Source: an uncultured Spirochaetales bacterium (lineage in GTDB: Bacteria > Spirochaetota > Spirochaetia > Sphaerochaetales > Sphaerochaetaceae). Taken from it: a stretch of 64,000 nucleotides of DNA. The notes under the pieces were generated by a model. That model made no database searches, was not told the origin of the DNA, and saw only the letters and a list, made by a program, of their open reading frames with translations. How positions within the stretch are numbered: the first letter of the stretch is position 1; each line of letters opens with the position of its first letter. A program made the translations under genes and the position numbers. Below are positions 26,490 through 36,200 of this stretch, one piece after another. The stretch covers positions 1 to 64,000 of the forward strand of contig CAKQRI010000005.1 in the NCBI GenBank assembly GCA_934271365.1. Reading direction: 5' to 3'.

Positions 26490-27764
26490 ATGGATTTAGA
26501 GAAGGAAGCACTGGATTATCATGCCTATCCAGCTGCAGGAAAAGTGTCTGTCGTGCCTACGAAGCCATGCCGTACAGCGGAAGAGCTTGCTCTTGCCTAT
26601 ACGCCAGGTGTTGCAAAGCCTGTTCTGAAAATAGAAGAGAATCCAGAGAATGCATATAAGTACACAGCTAAGGGCAATCTTGTTGCTGTAATCTCAAATG
26701 GCACAGCCATCCTCGGTCTTGGCGATAGAGGTGCACTTGCAAGTAAGCCTGTAATGGAAGGAAAGGGCGTTCTCTTCAAGAGATTTGCGGATATTGATGT
26801 ATTTGATATAGAGATAAACGAAAAGGATCCTGATAAGCTCATAGATATAATTGCATCGCTTACTCCATCATTCGGAGGAATCAATCTTGAGGATATAAAA
26901 GGACCGGACTGCTTCAAAGTAGAGCGGGAGCTTATAAAGCGCTCTGATATTCCGGTCTTCCATGACGATCAGCATGGAACCGCCATCATCGTCAGTGCTG
27001 GTGCTATCAATGCAGCAGAGATTGTCGGAAAGAAGCTTGAGGATATGAAGGTTGTAGTCAATGGCGCCGGAGCTGCAGGAATCAGCTGCACTAAGATGAT
27101 TGTCAAAGCCGGAGTAAGGAAAGAGAATCTCATCATATGTGATATTGATGGTGTGATATACAAGGGCCGCAAGATGACTAAAGAACAGGAGGAGTTTGCA
27201 AGAGATACTGATATGAGGACTCTCAGAGAGGCTATTGTCGGAGCTGATATGTTCCTAGGTCTTTCTGCTGCCGACTGCCTTACTCCAGACATGCTTAAGA
27301 CTATGGCTAAGGATCCTATTATCTTTGCTATGGCAAATCCTAATCCGGAGATTGGCTATGACCTTGCAAAGAAGACAAGGCCAGACTGCATAATGGCAAC
27401 AGGAAGAAGTGACTATCCTAATCAGATCAACAATGTTCTCGGCTTCCCATTCATATTCAGGGGCGCTCTTGATGTGAGGGCTTCTAAAATCACAGAGGGC
27501 ATGAAGCTTGCCGCTTCAAAGGCGCTTGCAGATCTAGCTAAGCTTCCTGTCCCAGAAGAGGTTTCAAAGGCATATGGTGGCCAGAAGTTTGAATTCGGAC
27601 GTGATTACATTGTTCCTAAGCCATTTGATCCAAGGGTAATAGAATATGAGGCAGTTGCTGTCGCCAAGGCGGCATGTGACGAAGGTGTTGCCGCAAAGCC
27701 TATAACTGACTGGGAGCAGTACAGAAAGGATCTGAGAGAGAGAATGAGAAAATACTGGGAATAG
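26490..27764 (+). CDS. NAD(P)-dependent malic enzyme (short form)
   Basis: It decarboxylates malate to pyruvate with NAD(P). The N-terminal malic domain has LALAYTPGVAKPV and, further on, the metal-binding FHDDQHGTAI. The NAD domain has NGAGAAGISC and DIDGVIYKGR. The 424-residue length matches the short MaeB form without the phosphotransacetylase domain. I chose the ATG at 26490, preceded by AAAGGAG at 8 bases; an in-frame start at 26454 inside the oxidoreductase gene would lack such a site. It is probably co-transcribed with the oxidoreductase. Confidence 0.93.
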   Translation: MDLEKEALDYHAYPAAGKVSVVPTKPCRTAEELALAYTPGVAKPVLKIEENPENAYKYTAKGNLVAVISNGTAILGLGDRGALASKPVMEGKGVLFKRFADIDVFDIEINEKDPDKLIDIIASLTPSFGGINLEDIKGPDCFKVERELIKRSDIPVFHDDQHGTAIIVSAGAINAAEIVGKKLEDMKVVVNGAGAAGISCTKMIVKAGVRKENLIICDIDGVIYKGRKMTKEQEEFARDTDMRTLREAIVGADMFLGLSAADCLTPDMLKTMAKDPIIFAMANPNPEIGYDLAKKTRPDCIMATGRSDYPNQINNVLGFPFIFRGALDVRASKITEGMKLAASKALADLAKLPVPEEVSKAYGGQKFEFGRDYIVPKPFDPRVIEYEAVAVAKAACDEGVAAKPITDWEQYRKDLRERMRKYWE

Positions 27765-27789
27765 AAATACCAAGATAGTTAATTCTCTG

Positions 27790-27818
27790 AGCCGGAGGCT
27801 ACCACCTTCGGCTTTTTT
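27790..27818 (+). terminator. Terminator after malic enzyme
   Basis: The stem AGCCGGAGG/CCTTCGGCT (one G-T pair) has loop CTACCA and is followed by TTTTTT. Confidence 0.9.
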
Positions 27819-27908
27819 CATAAATACATGTGGTATATTCATGTTCTTAAACAGACAATTGCATTGAAATGCTATAATTTATTAATAAAGATAATCATGA
27901 GATAAGAT

Positions 27909-29451
27909 ATGGGAATCTATGTGAATCCAAATGCTGAGAGATTTGTTATCGATATGGATGATCCATTTTATATAGATAAATCAGGAATGATTGCATGCCT
28001 GAATATGAAGATTAACACAAAAGGAAGATTCTTATGCGTATCTCGTAAGAGCATGGCAGCTAGTATGATTGCAGCCTATTATTCAAAGAGCGCAGATTCA
28101 GGAAAGCTGTTCTCAGGTATGAAGGTCAGCCGTGATTCTTCGTTTGATAAGTATATTAACAAATTCAATGTGATAAAGGTTGATTTAGGGGCATTCTATA
28201 GTAATTATCCTTATGATACAGTGAGGGCTCTTGAAAAAAAGGTCATGCAGGATTTCAGGAATAGCTATCCAGAATCTGATTTCTCACTTTGTGATTCCAT
28301 TGCCGACTGTATACAGGAAATATATTCAGAAACATCAATACCGTTTGTTGTGATAATATATGATGTGCTTATAAGAGAGAATGTAACTAAGAATTTATTT
28401 GATTCCTATATGAGGTTCTTAAATGGACTTTTCAAGAATGCAGATCTCTCACCTGCAATAGCGCTGGCATATATGACAGGAATCCTTCCTATAATCAGGG
28501 ATAAAAATGCAGTCTAAACTCAACAATTTTACAGAGTTTACAATGCTTGATGCATCAGAACTCTCAGAGTATGCAGGATTTACAGAAGTGGAGACACGTA
28601 TGCTCGCAGATAAATCTGGGGTTGATTATAAGGAGCTCAGACGTTGGTATGATGGATATAGTGTAAATGGACTAGATATTTATTCTCCCAAATCAGTGGT
28701 GACTGCAGCGGAGCGGAAAAGATGTGATGACTATTGGAGTCAGACAGGTTCTTATGATGCACTACGGGATTACATAATGATGAATTTTGAGGGGATAAAA
28801 GATGATGTCATCTCAATGTTATCTGGGGCAAAGGTCAGCATCAATGTCACAAGCTATCTTAATACACTATCAGATTTCAGAAGCAGAAATGACGTGTTCA
28901 CATATCTGATACATCTAGGATATCTCTCATATGACATGGAAGAGAAGAAGTGCTTCATACCTAATTATGAGATTAGAAATGCGTGGATTAATTCAATAAG
29001 TGAGGCGTCTGCATATAGGAAAGTGATGGAGAGTGTCAATGACTCCCGTAAGCTTCTGGAAGATACATGGGCAATGGATGAAGAAGCTGTGGCTGCCTCT
29101 GTGGAGAAGCCCAATATGCTAGTAACTAGCAATCTGACATACAACAATGAAGGATCATTCCAGAGTGCGATCCGCCTAGCATACTTCTATGCTGATGCAT
29201 ACTACACAGTATTCAATGAGCTTCCAGCCGGGTGCGGATATGCGGATGTAGCGTTAATCCCATTCATTGAAGGAAAGCCTGCAATAATAATAGAACTTAA
29301 GATGGGGGAGTGTGTGGAGAATGGGATGGTGCAGATAAAGGCTAGAAAATATCCAGAAGGTCTTGAGAGGTACATGAATAATATGCTTCTTGTCTCTATA
29401 AGCTATGATAAGAAGACCAAGAAGCACTCGTGCATAATAGAAAAAGCATGA
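27909..29451 (+). pseudogene. AAA-ATPase-like / PD-(D/E)XK nuclease family gene, broken
   Basis: This is a member of the common gut-bacterial family with an N-terminal AAA-ATPase-like domain (PF09820 type) and a C-terminal PD-(D/E)XK domain. It is damaged at three points. The usual RPRRFGKS Walker A reads SRKS, as if five codons were deleted. The Walker B DEWD region reads IIYDVL. A +1 frameshift in an A-run near 28503-28508 separates residues 1-202 from the rest; removing one A gives RDKMQSKLNNF. The nuclease motif IIIELKMG near the end is intact. The downstream part could begin at the ATG at 28507 but would be a fragment. Confidence 0.8.
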
Positions 29452-29463
29452 TTTATAATTGTT

Positions 29464-30123
29464 TCAGTTTCTTTTTATCTGTTCTCTGATGGATTTGAAT
29501 AAGAGCAGAAGTGATATGGATAACAGCATGGATCCGATAATGTCTGTAGCCCAATGAACACCTGATAGCAGTCTTGCACATACTGTGATAACCATCAGTA
29601 CAGATAGAGCGGCGATGAACAATGCTCTGAGACTTCTTCTGAATTCACAGTCCTTGATAATGATGATAGCACTTCCATAGACTGTGATTGCCAATAAAGT
29701 GTGGGAAGATGGAAATGATGCTGCTATTCTTCCATTTTCTAATACAGGTCTGTAATTGATTACTACAACTTCGAAGAATATATAGATAGCAATTACGGTG
29801 ATGTATAGAAGTGCAAGGAGATATAGGTCTTTATCAACAGCTTTAAAGCTCTTGCCCTTTATAAGCTGATAGAGCCCATATAGTGCAAATGCAATGATCA
29901 CAGGAAAAGCCAGAGCACCTGCTGCTTCAGATATCATATACCAGATATTATTATATCCGATAGCATTATGGACTGCTTCGTTGAATGCTGATAGTCCGAT
30001 CTCTGTTCCATCTGGCCCGATTGCGGCAACATCTACAGTCTTAATCATCACTATCAGAATCGAGAATGCGATAAGCAGCATAGCAGATGCTGTATTCATA
30101 ATCAGAATCTTTCTGTTTTTCAT
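29464..30123 (-). CDS. PAP2-family membrane phosphatase
   Basis: A 219-residue integral membrane protein of the phosphatidic acid phosphatase 2 superfamily. It has about six hydrophobic segments. The active-site motifs are NYRPVLENGR (motif 1 variant), SFPSSHT and RLLSGVHWATD, with the catalytic histidines present. Possible substrates are phosphatidic acid or undecaprenyl pyrophosphate, and the sequence does not decide. AAGGGAAC precedes the start. It is convergent with the broken gene at 27909-29451, with no clear terminator between. Confidence 0.85.
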   Translation of the reverse strand: MKNRKILIMNTASAMLLIAFSILIVMIKTVDVAAIGPDGTEIGLSAFNEAVHNAIGYNNIWYMISEAAGALAFPVIIAFALYGLYQLIKGKSFKAVDKDLYLLALLYITVIAIYIFFEVVVINYRPVLENGRIAASFPSSHTLLAITVYGSAIIIIKDCEFRRSLRALFIAALSVLMVITVCARLLSGVHWATDIIGSMLLSISLLLLFKSIREQIKRN

Positions 30124-30241
30124 TGTTGTTCCCTTATTTTTGATGAAAGCTCTAAACTTTTTTTATTATTTTCAGAATAAATAACAAAAATAGCTTATTT
30201 TCCATAATTTATTTTCTTTTTGCAGTATACAATGCTTAAAC

Positions 30242-31993
30242 GTGAAAAGAAATATAGTTGTATATGCAACATTTTTAATTATAATCTCTATTCTGCTTGC
30301 AGGATGCAAGGCATCTCCTTCTGTGCTTAGCCAGGAAAATGAAGTTAAGACAGTCAATCTCAAAGTCTCCAAGAACAGTGATCTTATCACTGGAATCAGC
30401 TATGACTTTTCTAAATTTGAATTGAAGGAGAATGTGAGGGCTTCCGAAGTCTTTTATAGAAATAGCGGAAAGCTTTCATATGGAGAAGATTTTTCTTATA
30501 CATTCGATGAAGTTCCATATGGGAACTACACGATTACAATATCTGCATATTTGAATGGAAAGGAAAAGCCTGTATATAAAAGCAGTGAAGAAATCACAAT
30601 CTCTGCAGAATCAGCAATAGAGGATGGATCAGTTATTCAGAGTGTCTCTATAGATGAAGAGGATATAATAGATGATGAGAGTTCATCTGGTAGTGATTCA
30701 GTAAATGGTAATGGAACCTCAGAGGATGAAGATTTCTTTACCAATGCTCTGACAGTTGAATTTGCAGATGCTGATGGTTCTTCTGTGCGGCTAGGAGAGG
30801 ATGGGTTCTATACATTTAAAAGGTAAATGGTCCTGAGGGACATACTGTCAATGTATCAATCACACCAGCTGATTCTACTGCAAACTACACATACAGCTGG
30901 TATATAGGAAGAAGCCTGACAGATAGGATGTCTGAATACAGTAACCCTAGCGAGGATACTGGTTTTTCTGTAACTAATGAAGATTCTACTGTAAAATATA
31001 GCTTCCTTTATTTAAGAGATGAGAACGGGACTTCTGATGGCTATATCCTCCGCTTGAAGGTATCAGATGGTACGACTGCTTATACTAAAGATTATAAGAT
31101 TCTCTGCAAGGATGATCCATATTCACCTCTTGTATACGTTGCTCTAGGTGAGCTTGAGAATATAACGCTATATGATAATGGGCTTAATGACAATGTAGAT
31201 GTTCGATTAATGAAGGTTCATGAGCATTCTGGAGGCCGGGATAATTCTAAAGGAGTATCTAAGACAGCATGGCTTCTGTTTGCTGATGCATCAAATGATC
31301 TTTGCTATTATCTTTCAGATGATGCTGCAAGCCATAGCAGTTTCCTTGATTATGACAAATACCAGGCTAATGATGATGATTATAGGTTTGGGTATGAATG
31401 GGGGTATAATAAAGAGTATCCAATTCGCAGCAATATTTCCGCAACATCATCCAAGGATATGAATAATAAGATCTTATTCTACATCTCCAGTTCAGGTGGG
31501 CCTGCTGAGAATCCGAACGGTTATAATGTATTCAAAGCATCAGATGGTTCAAAAAATAAGACGATGTGGGAGGCTCTTATCGAGTTCCGTAATAGATTTG
31601 CATCTGGATCTGATCGCTATAGCATACCTAACCATAGAACAATGATGTATATTCATAAGTTTTTTTGATCAGTATATTGCTAATCATGCAGAAGCCTCAG
31701 ATTTTTCTTTTTTCAATATATCCACAAATAACTGTGCATGGTACTGGGTATGTGATTAGAGCAATCTTAAAGCGAATAATGGTGTAGTTGCGGCAGGTGG
31801 TGGCTATCCAAGCTATAAAGTGCCTCAGTGTCCTGATTATGGTAATTATGGCAAATGCTATAGCTTCAATGATGGTGAAGAGATTTCCGGTCTCAATATC
31901 AGAGTGACATCAAATGAGAATATTTATACTAGGGTCCGTCTTGTACTTGAGTTACCGGTTTTTGATATTCTTGATACAGCATCTCTTATCTGA
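30242..31993 (+). pseudogene. Large lipoprotein gene with two frameshifts and a nonsense codon
   Basis: The GTG at 30242 begins a lipoprotein signal ending LLAGC. An acidic, Ser-rich protein follows. The frame stops at 30826; one extra A in the A4 run near 30818-30821 would let it continue as FKKVNGPEGHTVNVS. The second frame runs to a T7 tract at 31660-31666, where removing one T restores HKFFDQYIANHAEAS. An in-frame TAG then lies at 31757-31759, and the third segment ends at 31993. Repaired, the protein would be about 580 residues. No family is recognised; cell-surface spirochaete lipoproteins are often of this style. Confidence 0.75.
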
Positions 31994-32120
31994 AGTAATG
32001 TGCCGCAGTGATTTAAAATGGGATTTTTTTTCATGTGAGTTTTAGGTTGAGCTGCCTATATACTATATAGAAATGATAAGTAATATATAAAAATTATTGG
32101 ATTTTTCTTTGCTTTCTTTT

Positions 32121-32155
32121 CTATTTTTTTCTATTTTTTTTTTTTTCTATTTTTT
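32121..32155 (+). repeat. Tandem CTA-T(n) tracts
   Basis: Three successive CTA units are followed by 7, 13 and 6 T residues. The T13 tract could vary in length by slippage and lies about 290 bases upstream of the chaperone gene. Confidence 0.7.
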
Positions 32156-32168
32156 ACGTTTTTCTTAA

Positions 32169-32183
32169 TGATAATTATTATCA
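32169..32183. promoter_or_regulatory. Fur-type 7-1-7 palindrome
   Basis: TGATAAT-T-ATTATCA is a perfect 7-1-7 inverted repeat, identical to the core Fur/PerR-family operator pattern. It lies between the broken lipoprotein gene and the fimbrial operon, about 250 bases before the chaperone ATG. A weak TATAAC at 32199 would place it over a -35 region. Binding by a Fur-family protein is an inference. Confidence 0.5.
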
Positions 32184-32268
32184 ATTAATTTATTGTACTA
32201 TAACAAAATATTGTGTAAACAACATTTTATAACTTTTTTGATGGTAAGAAATTAGCAATGAGAAAGAA

Positions 32269-32297
32269 TTGACAAGTGAAATAGTTTTAATTATCGT
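32269..32297 (+). promoter_or_regulatory. Candidate promoter of the fimbrial operon
   Basis: A perfect -35 TTGACA (32269-32274) is followed, after 17 bases, by the weak -10 TATCGT (32292-32297). The leader to the ATG would be about 135 bases. Confidence 0.35.
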
Positions 32298-32436
32298 TTA
32301 CAATACAAAATAGGGGTTGATTTATACTATATATTTTAAATTGGAATGCAAAAGGAAAGTATATTTTCAATATTTTTCTTTTTTTGAGTAGACACTGAAG
32401 AGTGCTCAATTTAAAAACAGGGGAGTTGTATATAGA

Positions 32437-33174
32437 ATGTTAAACTTCAGAAAATCAGTGCTATTATTATTATTGCTTTTAATATTATCAGTATCTCTTT
32501 TTGCATATCAGCTTACACCGCTTAATGTGACATTTGATTCATCTGGTTCTGGTGCTGCAAAGGTCTATACGATTACTAACGATTCTGATTCTCCAATTGC
32601 AATAAAGATGAGTGCGGTAAAGAGAAGCATTGATACTAACGGTGAAGAATATAATGAAGATGCAGCTTCGTATTTCTCTATCCAGCCATCTAAGATGATT
32701 ATCAAGCCTCAGAGCACTCAGATTGTCAGAGTGCAATATAGAGGTCCTAGGACAGTTACCAAAGAGCTTTCTTTCAGAATCATCAGTGAGCAGATTCCAT
32801 ACTCTAAGGGAGCACAGGTCGAGACAGAAGGCCAGATGATCTCTTTCCTTTTCGTATATAGCACAAGTGCATATGTAAAGCCATCTAGAATCGTTGAGAG
32901 GATTTCTGCAACTGCTGCAGATAATAATGGTAAGCTTGAGATCACTATTTCAAATAGTGGCAGTGTCCATCAGATTCTCACAAACCTCAAGCTTACAGTT
33001 ACTGGAAGCAATGGACAGAGCTATACATTGACAGCTGATGAGCTTGGATCAGCTTCAGGTCTCAATCTTCTCTCTGATTCTACATACATCATCACTATTG
33101 ATATGCCAGAGGCTCTTAAGGAATCCTCTTCTTTCAGTGTCTCATATTCTTACGACTACTCTTGGCAGGCATGA
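32437..33174 (+). CDS. PapD-like periplasmic fimbrial chaperone (archaic type)
   Basis: A 245-residue exported protein with a Leu-rich signal peptide ending SLFA. The mature part is a two-domain immunoglobulin-like protein. Domain 1 shows KVYTITNDSDSPIAIKM, then FSIQPSKMIIKPQSTQIVRV and LSFRIISEQIP, the classic fimbrial-chaperone pattern (x-x-P-x-x-x-x-x-P-x-x-x-Q-x-x-R). Domain 2 follows a YVKPSR hinge. The Arg8 that anchors subunits in classical PapD is not evident (Asn aligns). The style resembles archaic (sigma) chaperones. Chaperones of this kind cap subunits in the periplasm and hand them to the usher, which is the next gene. Confidence 0.85.
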   Translation: MLNFRKSVLLLLLLLILSVSLFAYQLTPLNVTFDSSGSGAAKVYTITNDSDSPIAIKMSAVKRSIDTNGEEYNEDAASYFSIQPSKMIIKPQSTQIVRVQYRGPRTVTKELSFRIISEQIPYSKGAQVETEGQMISFLFVYSTSAYVKPSRIVERISATAADNNGKLEITISNSGSVHQILTNLKLTVTGSNGQSYTLTADELGSASGLNLLSDSTYIITIDMPEALKESSSFSVSYSYDYSWQA

Positions 33175-33220
33175 GAATGGGGCTTTTTTAGATTTCAGGA
33201 AATAAAAAAGGTCTCAGGTA

Positions 33221-36200
33221 ATGCATTTTAAAGGTAAATCGACATTGTCATCAAAGAAAATCCTAGGAATAGCAGCATCACTATCAACAAGTGTTGTGCT
33301 CTTTGGCCTTGTATTCTTAGGCCTGTTTGATTTCAGACTGTCGTTAGCTGAATTTGTATTAGCCTCGTCGCTCTCCATCTATGGGCTTTTCGAGATTTTA
33401 TTCAGTTTTTTATCTAATGGAAAGAAAAAGACAGGAGGTGGAAGAATATTCCTCTCTGTCTTTTTCGCTATGGTGATGGGGTATGCCTTAGTTGCATCTC
33501 TTCTGTTCTTTCCTAAGGCTGGTTCTTCAGATAAAAGCGAAGAGGTTTCTGTAGTATCACCTGCTGTAGAGTCTCCATTAAATGAGAGTACTGATCATAC
33601 CGAGGTAGAATCAGTGACTGCTGAGCCTGTATATAGTGGAGAATCCTCAGATGCTGAACCTGCAATAGCAGAGACTATAGCAGAAGATTACGTCAATGTT
33701 GCTACAGAGAGGAATACCGTTACAGCAGATGAAGCAGCGTCTGTATCTTCTCCAGAACCGCCTCTGATCAATACTCCTGTTGCAGTAGTTTCAGAAAGTG
33801 TGGAGCAAGGTGTGATGGAGACTATGTCTGAGCCAGCACCTGAACCACCTCAGATTAATGAACCTGTTACAGTTATCTCAGAGCAGGAATCTGATGTGAG
33901 TTCTGAGAATAGCCCTATTATCAGAGTTCCTGAAAAGCCTATATTCTTAGGATCATCAACCTCTGTTTCCGATATAGCAGAAGGCAGTTCAGAGCCTATT
34001 GATGCTGTAGTTCCGAAGAAGCCGTCATTCTTGCAGTCAGTCTCTTTCTCATCTTGGATGGTTCCATCATCTCCGGTGATTGCAGATCCTATCATAAAGC
34101 TCAGAGAGGGCTCTGCTGTGCTTCCTCTGATTTCAGGAATGCTTGAAGCAGAGCCTGAATATATAGAAGGAGGGTGGGCTGAAGTCTCTTCTTCAGATGA
34201 TGATGACTTCTGGGCAGATTTCTATATTGCTGGTGAGGATGAGCTTGTTCTTGAAGATGGAGTCTATTACTTCGATCTCTATGTGAATGGGAATTCTGCA
34301 GGTGCAGCAGCTGTTTTGATGGAGAATGGAAATGCCAGCATTTATTCTGAGGATCTTAGAGCATATGTTGATGGCTATATAACAGAAGAAGCTGACTCAC
34401 GTATATTCAGAGGAGAGGAATATCTTACAGCTGATGAGCTTGCAGATAGAGGCATCGATATCACTGTTTCTGCTGATGAATATAAGATCTGGGCAGTGTT
34501 CTCTCCAGATGATATGCCTGTAGAGAGAATCTCAATCTCTGGTGGAAGATATTCGAGATCTTCTAGGAATATTGCAGGTGCTGAGGTTCTTGACCCTGCT
34601 GTATTCACTCTTCTTACAAGATATAATCTGTCAGCAGGTTTCAGCATTCTGCCTACGACAGCATTCAAGACATCCCTTAATGCTTCCCTTAGTACCTCAA
34701 ATACATTCAGGCTATATGATGTCAATGGCTCATTCATGATGAATCTCCGCTATTATGGCGGAAAGTTCTCATTTGGCTTCAGCAGCCTCAGCTTCTATTA
34801 CACAATGCCAGAGAAGATGCTGAGACTCAGCTGGGGAAATGTATCTCCTGATCTTCTGTATGTATCAGGAACAAGCATCGGATTGCGCCTGGATAAATCT
34901 CTTTCTTATGCATCAGAAGGTACAAAGAGACCTTCTCACATAGAGAAGACAATCTCTGTTGCTAAAGACAGTGATGTGCAGATTCTGAATGAAGGCAAAG
35001 AGATTTACAGGAAGACGCTCTCTGCTGGAAAATACAGTCTCAACGACTTCATCCTTTACTCTGGAGCAAACAGGATAAAGATAATAATCACACCGCTTGA
35101 TGGCTCTGCATCAGAAGAGTATGAGATTGATATCAACTACTCATCTTCTCTTCTTGCTCCGGGTGAGTTCTATTACGGTGTAGCTATTGCTACAGGAATC
35201 AATAAGGTTTCAAAGAATAGCAGCAGGTCTGACAGTGCACTGCGCATGCCTTGGTTCAATGATTACGCATATGAGTGGGACGCAAGAAATGCAGCTGTCT
35301 CTGCATATATAAGAGCTGGTCTTTCCAGAACTCTCACTATGAATGGGACTGTTGCTGTTTCGAATGCTCTATCAGATGTGTCATGGTTCATGCCTAGAAT
35401 CAGAGGGGCTTTCGAATTCACGCATGCAAATAGATTCGGTGCTGCACGATATAATCTCAATGCTGGAACAAGCAGAAACAGCAAGACATCGTTTACTCTG
35501 CCTTCAGTATACCTCAAGGCTTCCCAGCAGTTTGCAACAGGCTATAAGCCAATTTCCGGAGTAAGCCTATCTGGTTCATATTCACTTGCAGAGCAGTCAG
35601 AGCTAAAGGATTGGGGTACGGCTTCTGCTCAGATTGGATTCAGTGGCTCTGTTGGAATCATAGGATGGAATCTGAATGGAAATGCAAATGTTCCATTAAA
35701 GATACCATCTTCATTCTCATGGACAGCATCTTCATCGATAAGTGCTAATCTTTCAAGACGTGTATCTCTATCTGCATCTGGAAGCTTCTATTCTTCTGGT
35801 TCAAGCAGCAAAGTCAGCTTCTCTGGCCGAATTGCCGCTTCTATATCGTTCTCTCCTGTCAGAGCAAATGTTGCATATTCTACAAGTGGGCTTTCTGCAT
35901 CATTAAGTGCATCAGATAGCAGGAATTCATTCAGCTTCAATATGGATTCCAGAAAGCCTGAATCATTTGATAGCTATTCGTTCAGTGCGGATTATAGCTA
36001 TACTGGAAACTATCTTGGATTCTCAGCAAGAACATCTGCATCCTCTGGCTTCAGAACCATGAATGGAAGCCTGTCGCTTTCGGCTTCATCTATATTCGCA
36101 GATGGCACATTTGCATTCTCTCAGTCAATCCCTTCCAACTTTGTCCTCATCAAGCAGAAGGGAATTCTCAGAGGAAATGAGCTTACAGTAGGTGCTATTG

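Larger units (their letters stand above)
31994..32436. other. 443-bp AT-rich intergenic region before the fimbrial operon
   Basis: There are no genes here. It contains a run of CTATTT-type T-tracts (32121-32155), a perfect TGATAAT-T-ATTATCA palindrome (32169-32183) and a candidate promoter (TTGACA at 32269). It is the longest gene-free stretch of the window and the likely control region of the chaperone-usher operon. Confidence 0.8.

Noticed and set aside
16362..31993. Genomic island or prophage boundary
   Set aside because: Despite decayed and accessory genes, I found no integrase, transposase, attachment repeats or terminal inverted repeats. Core genes such as gpsA and malic enzyme lie in between.
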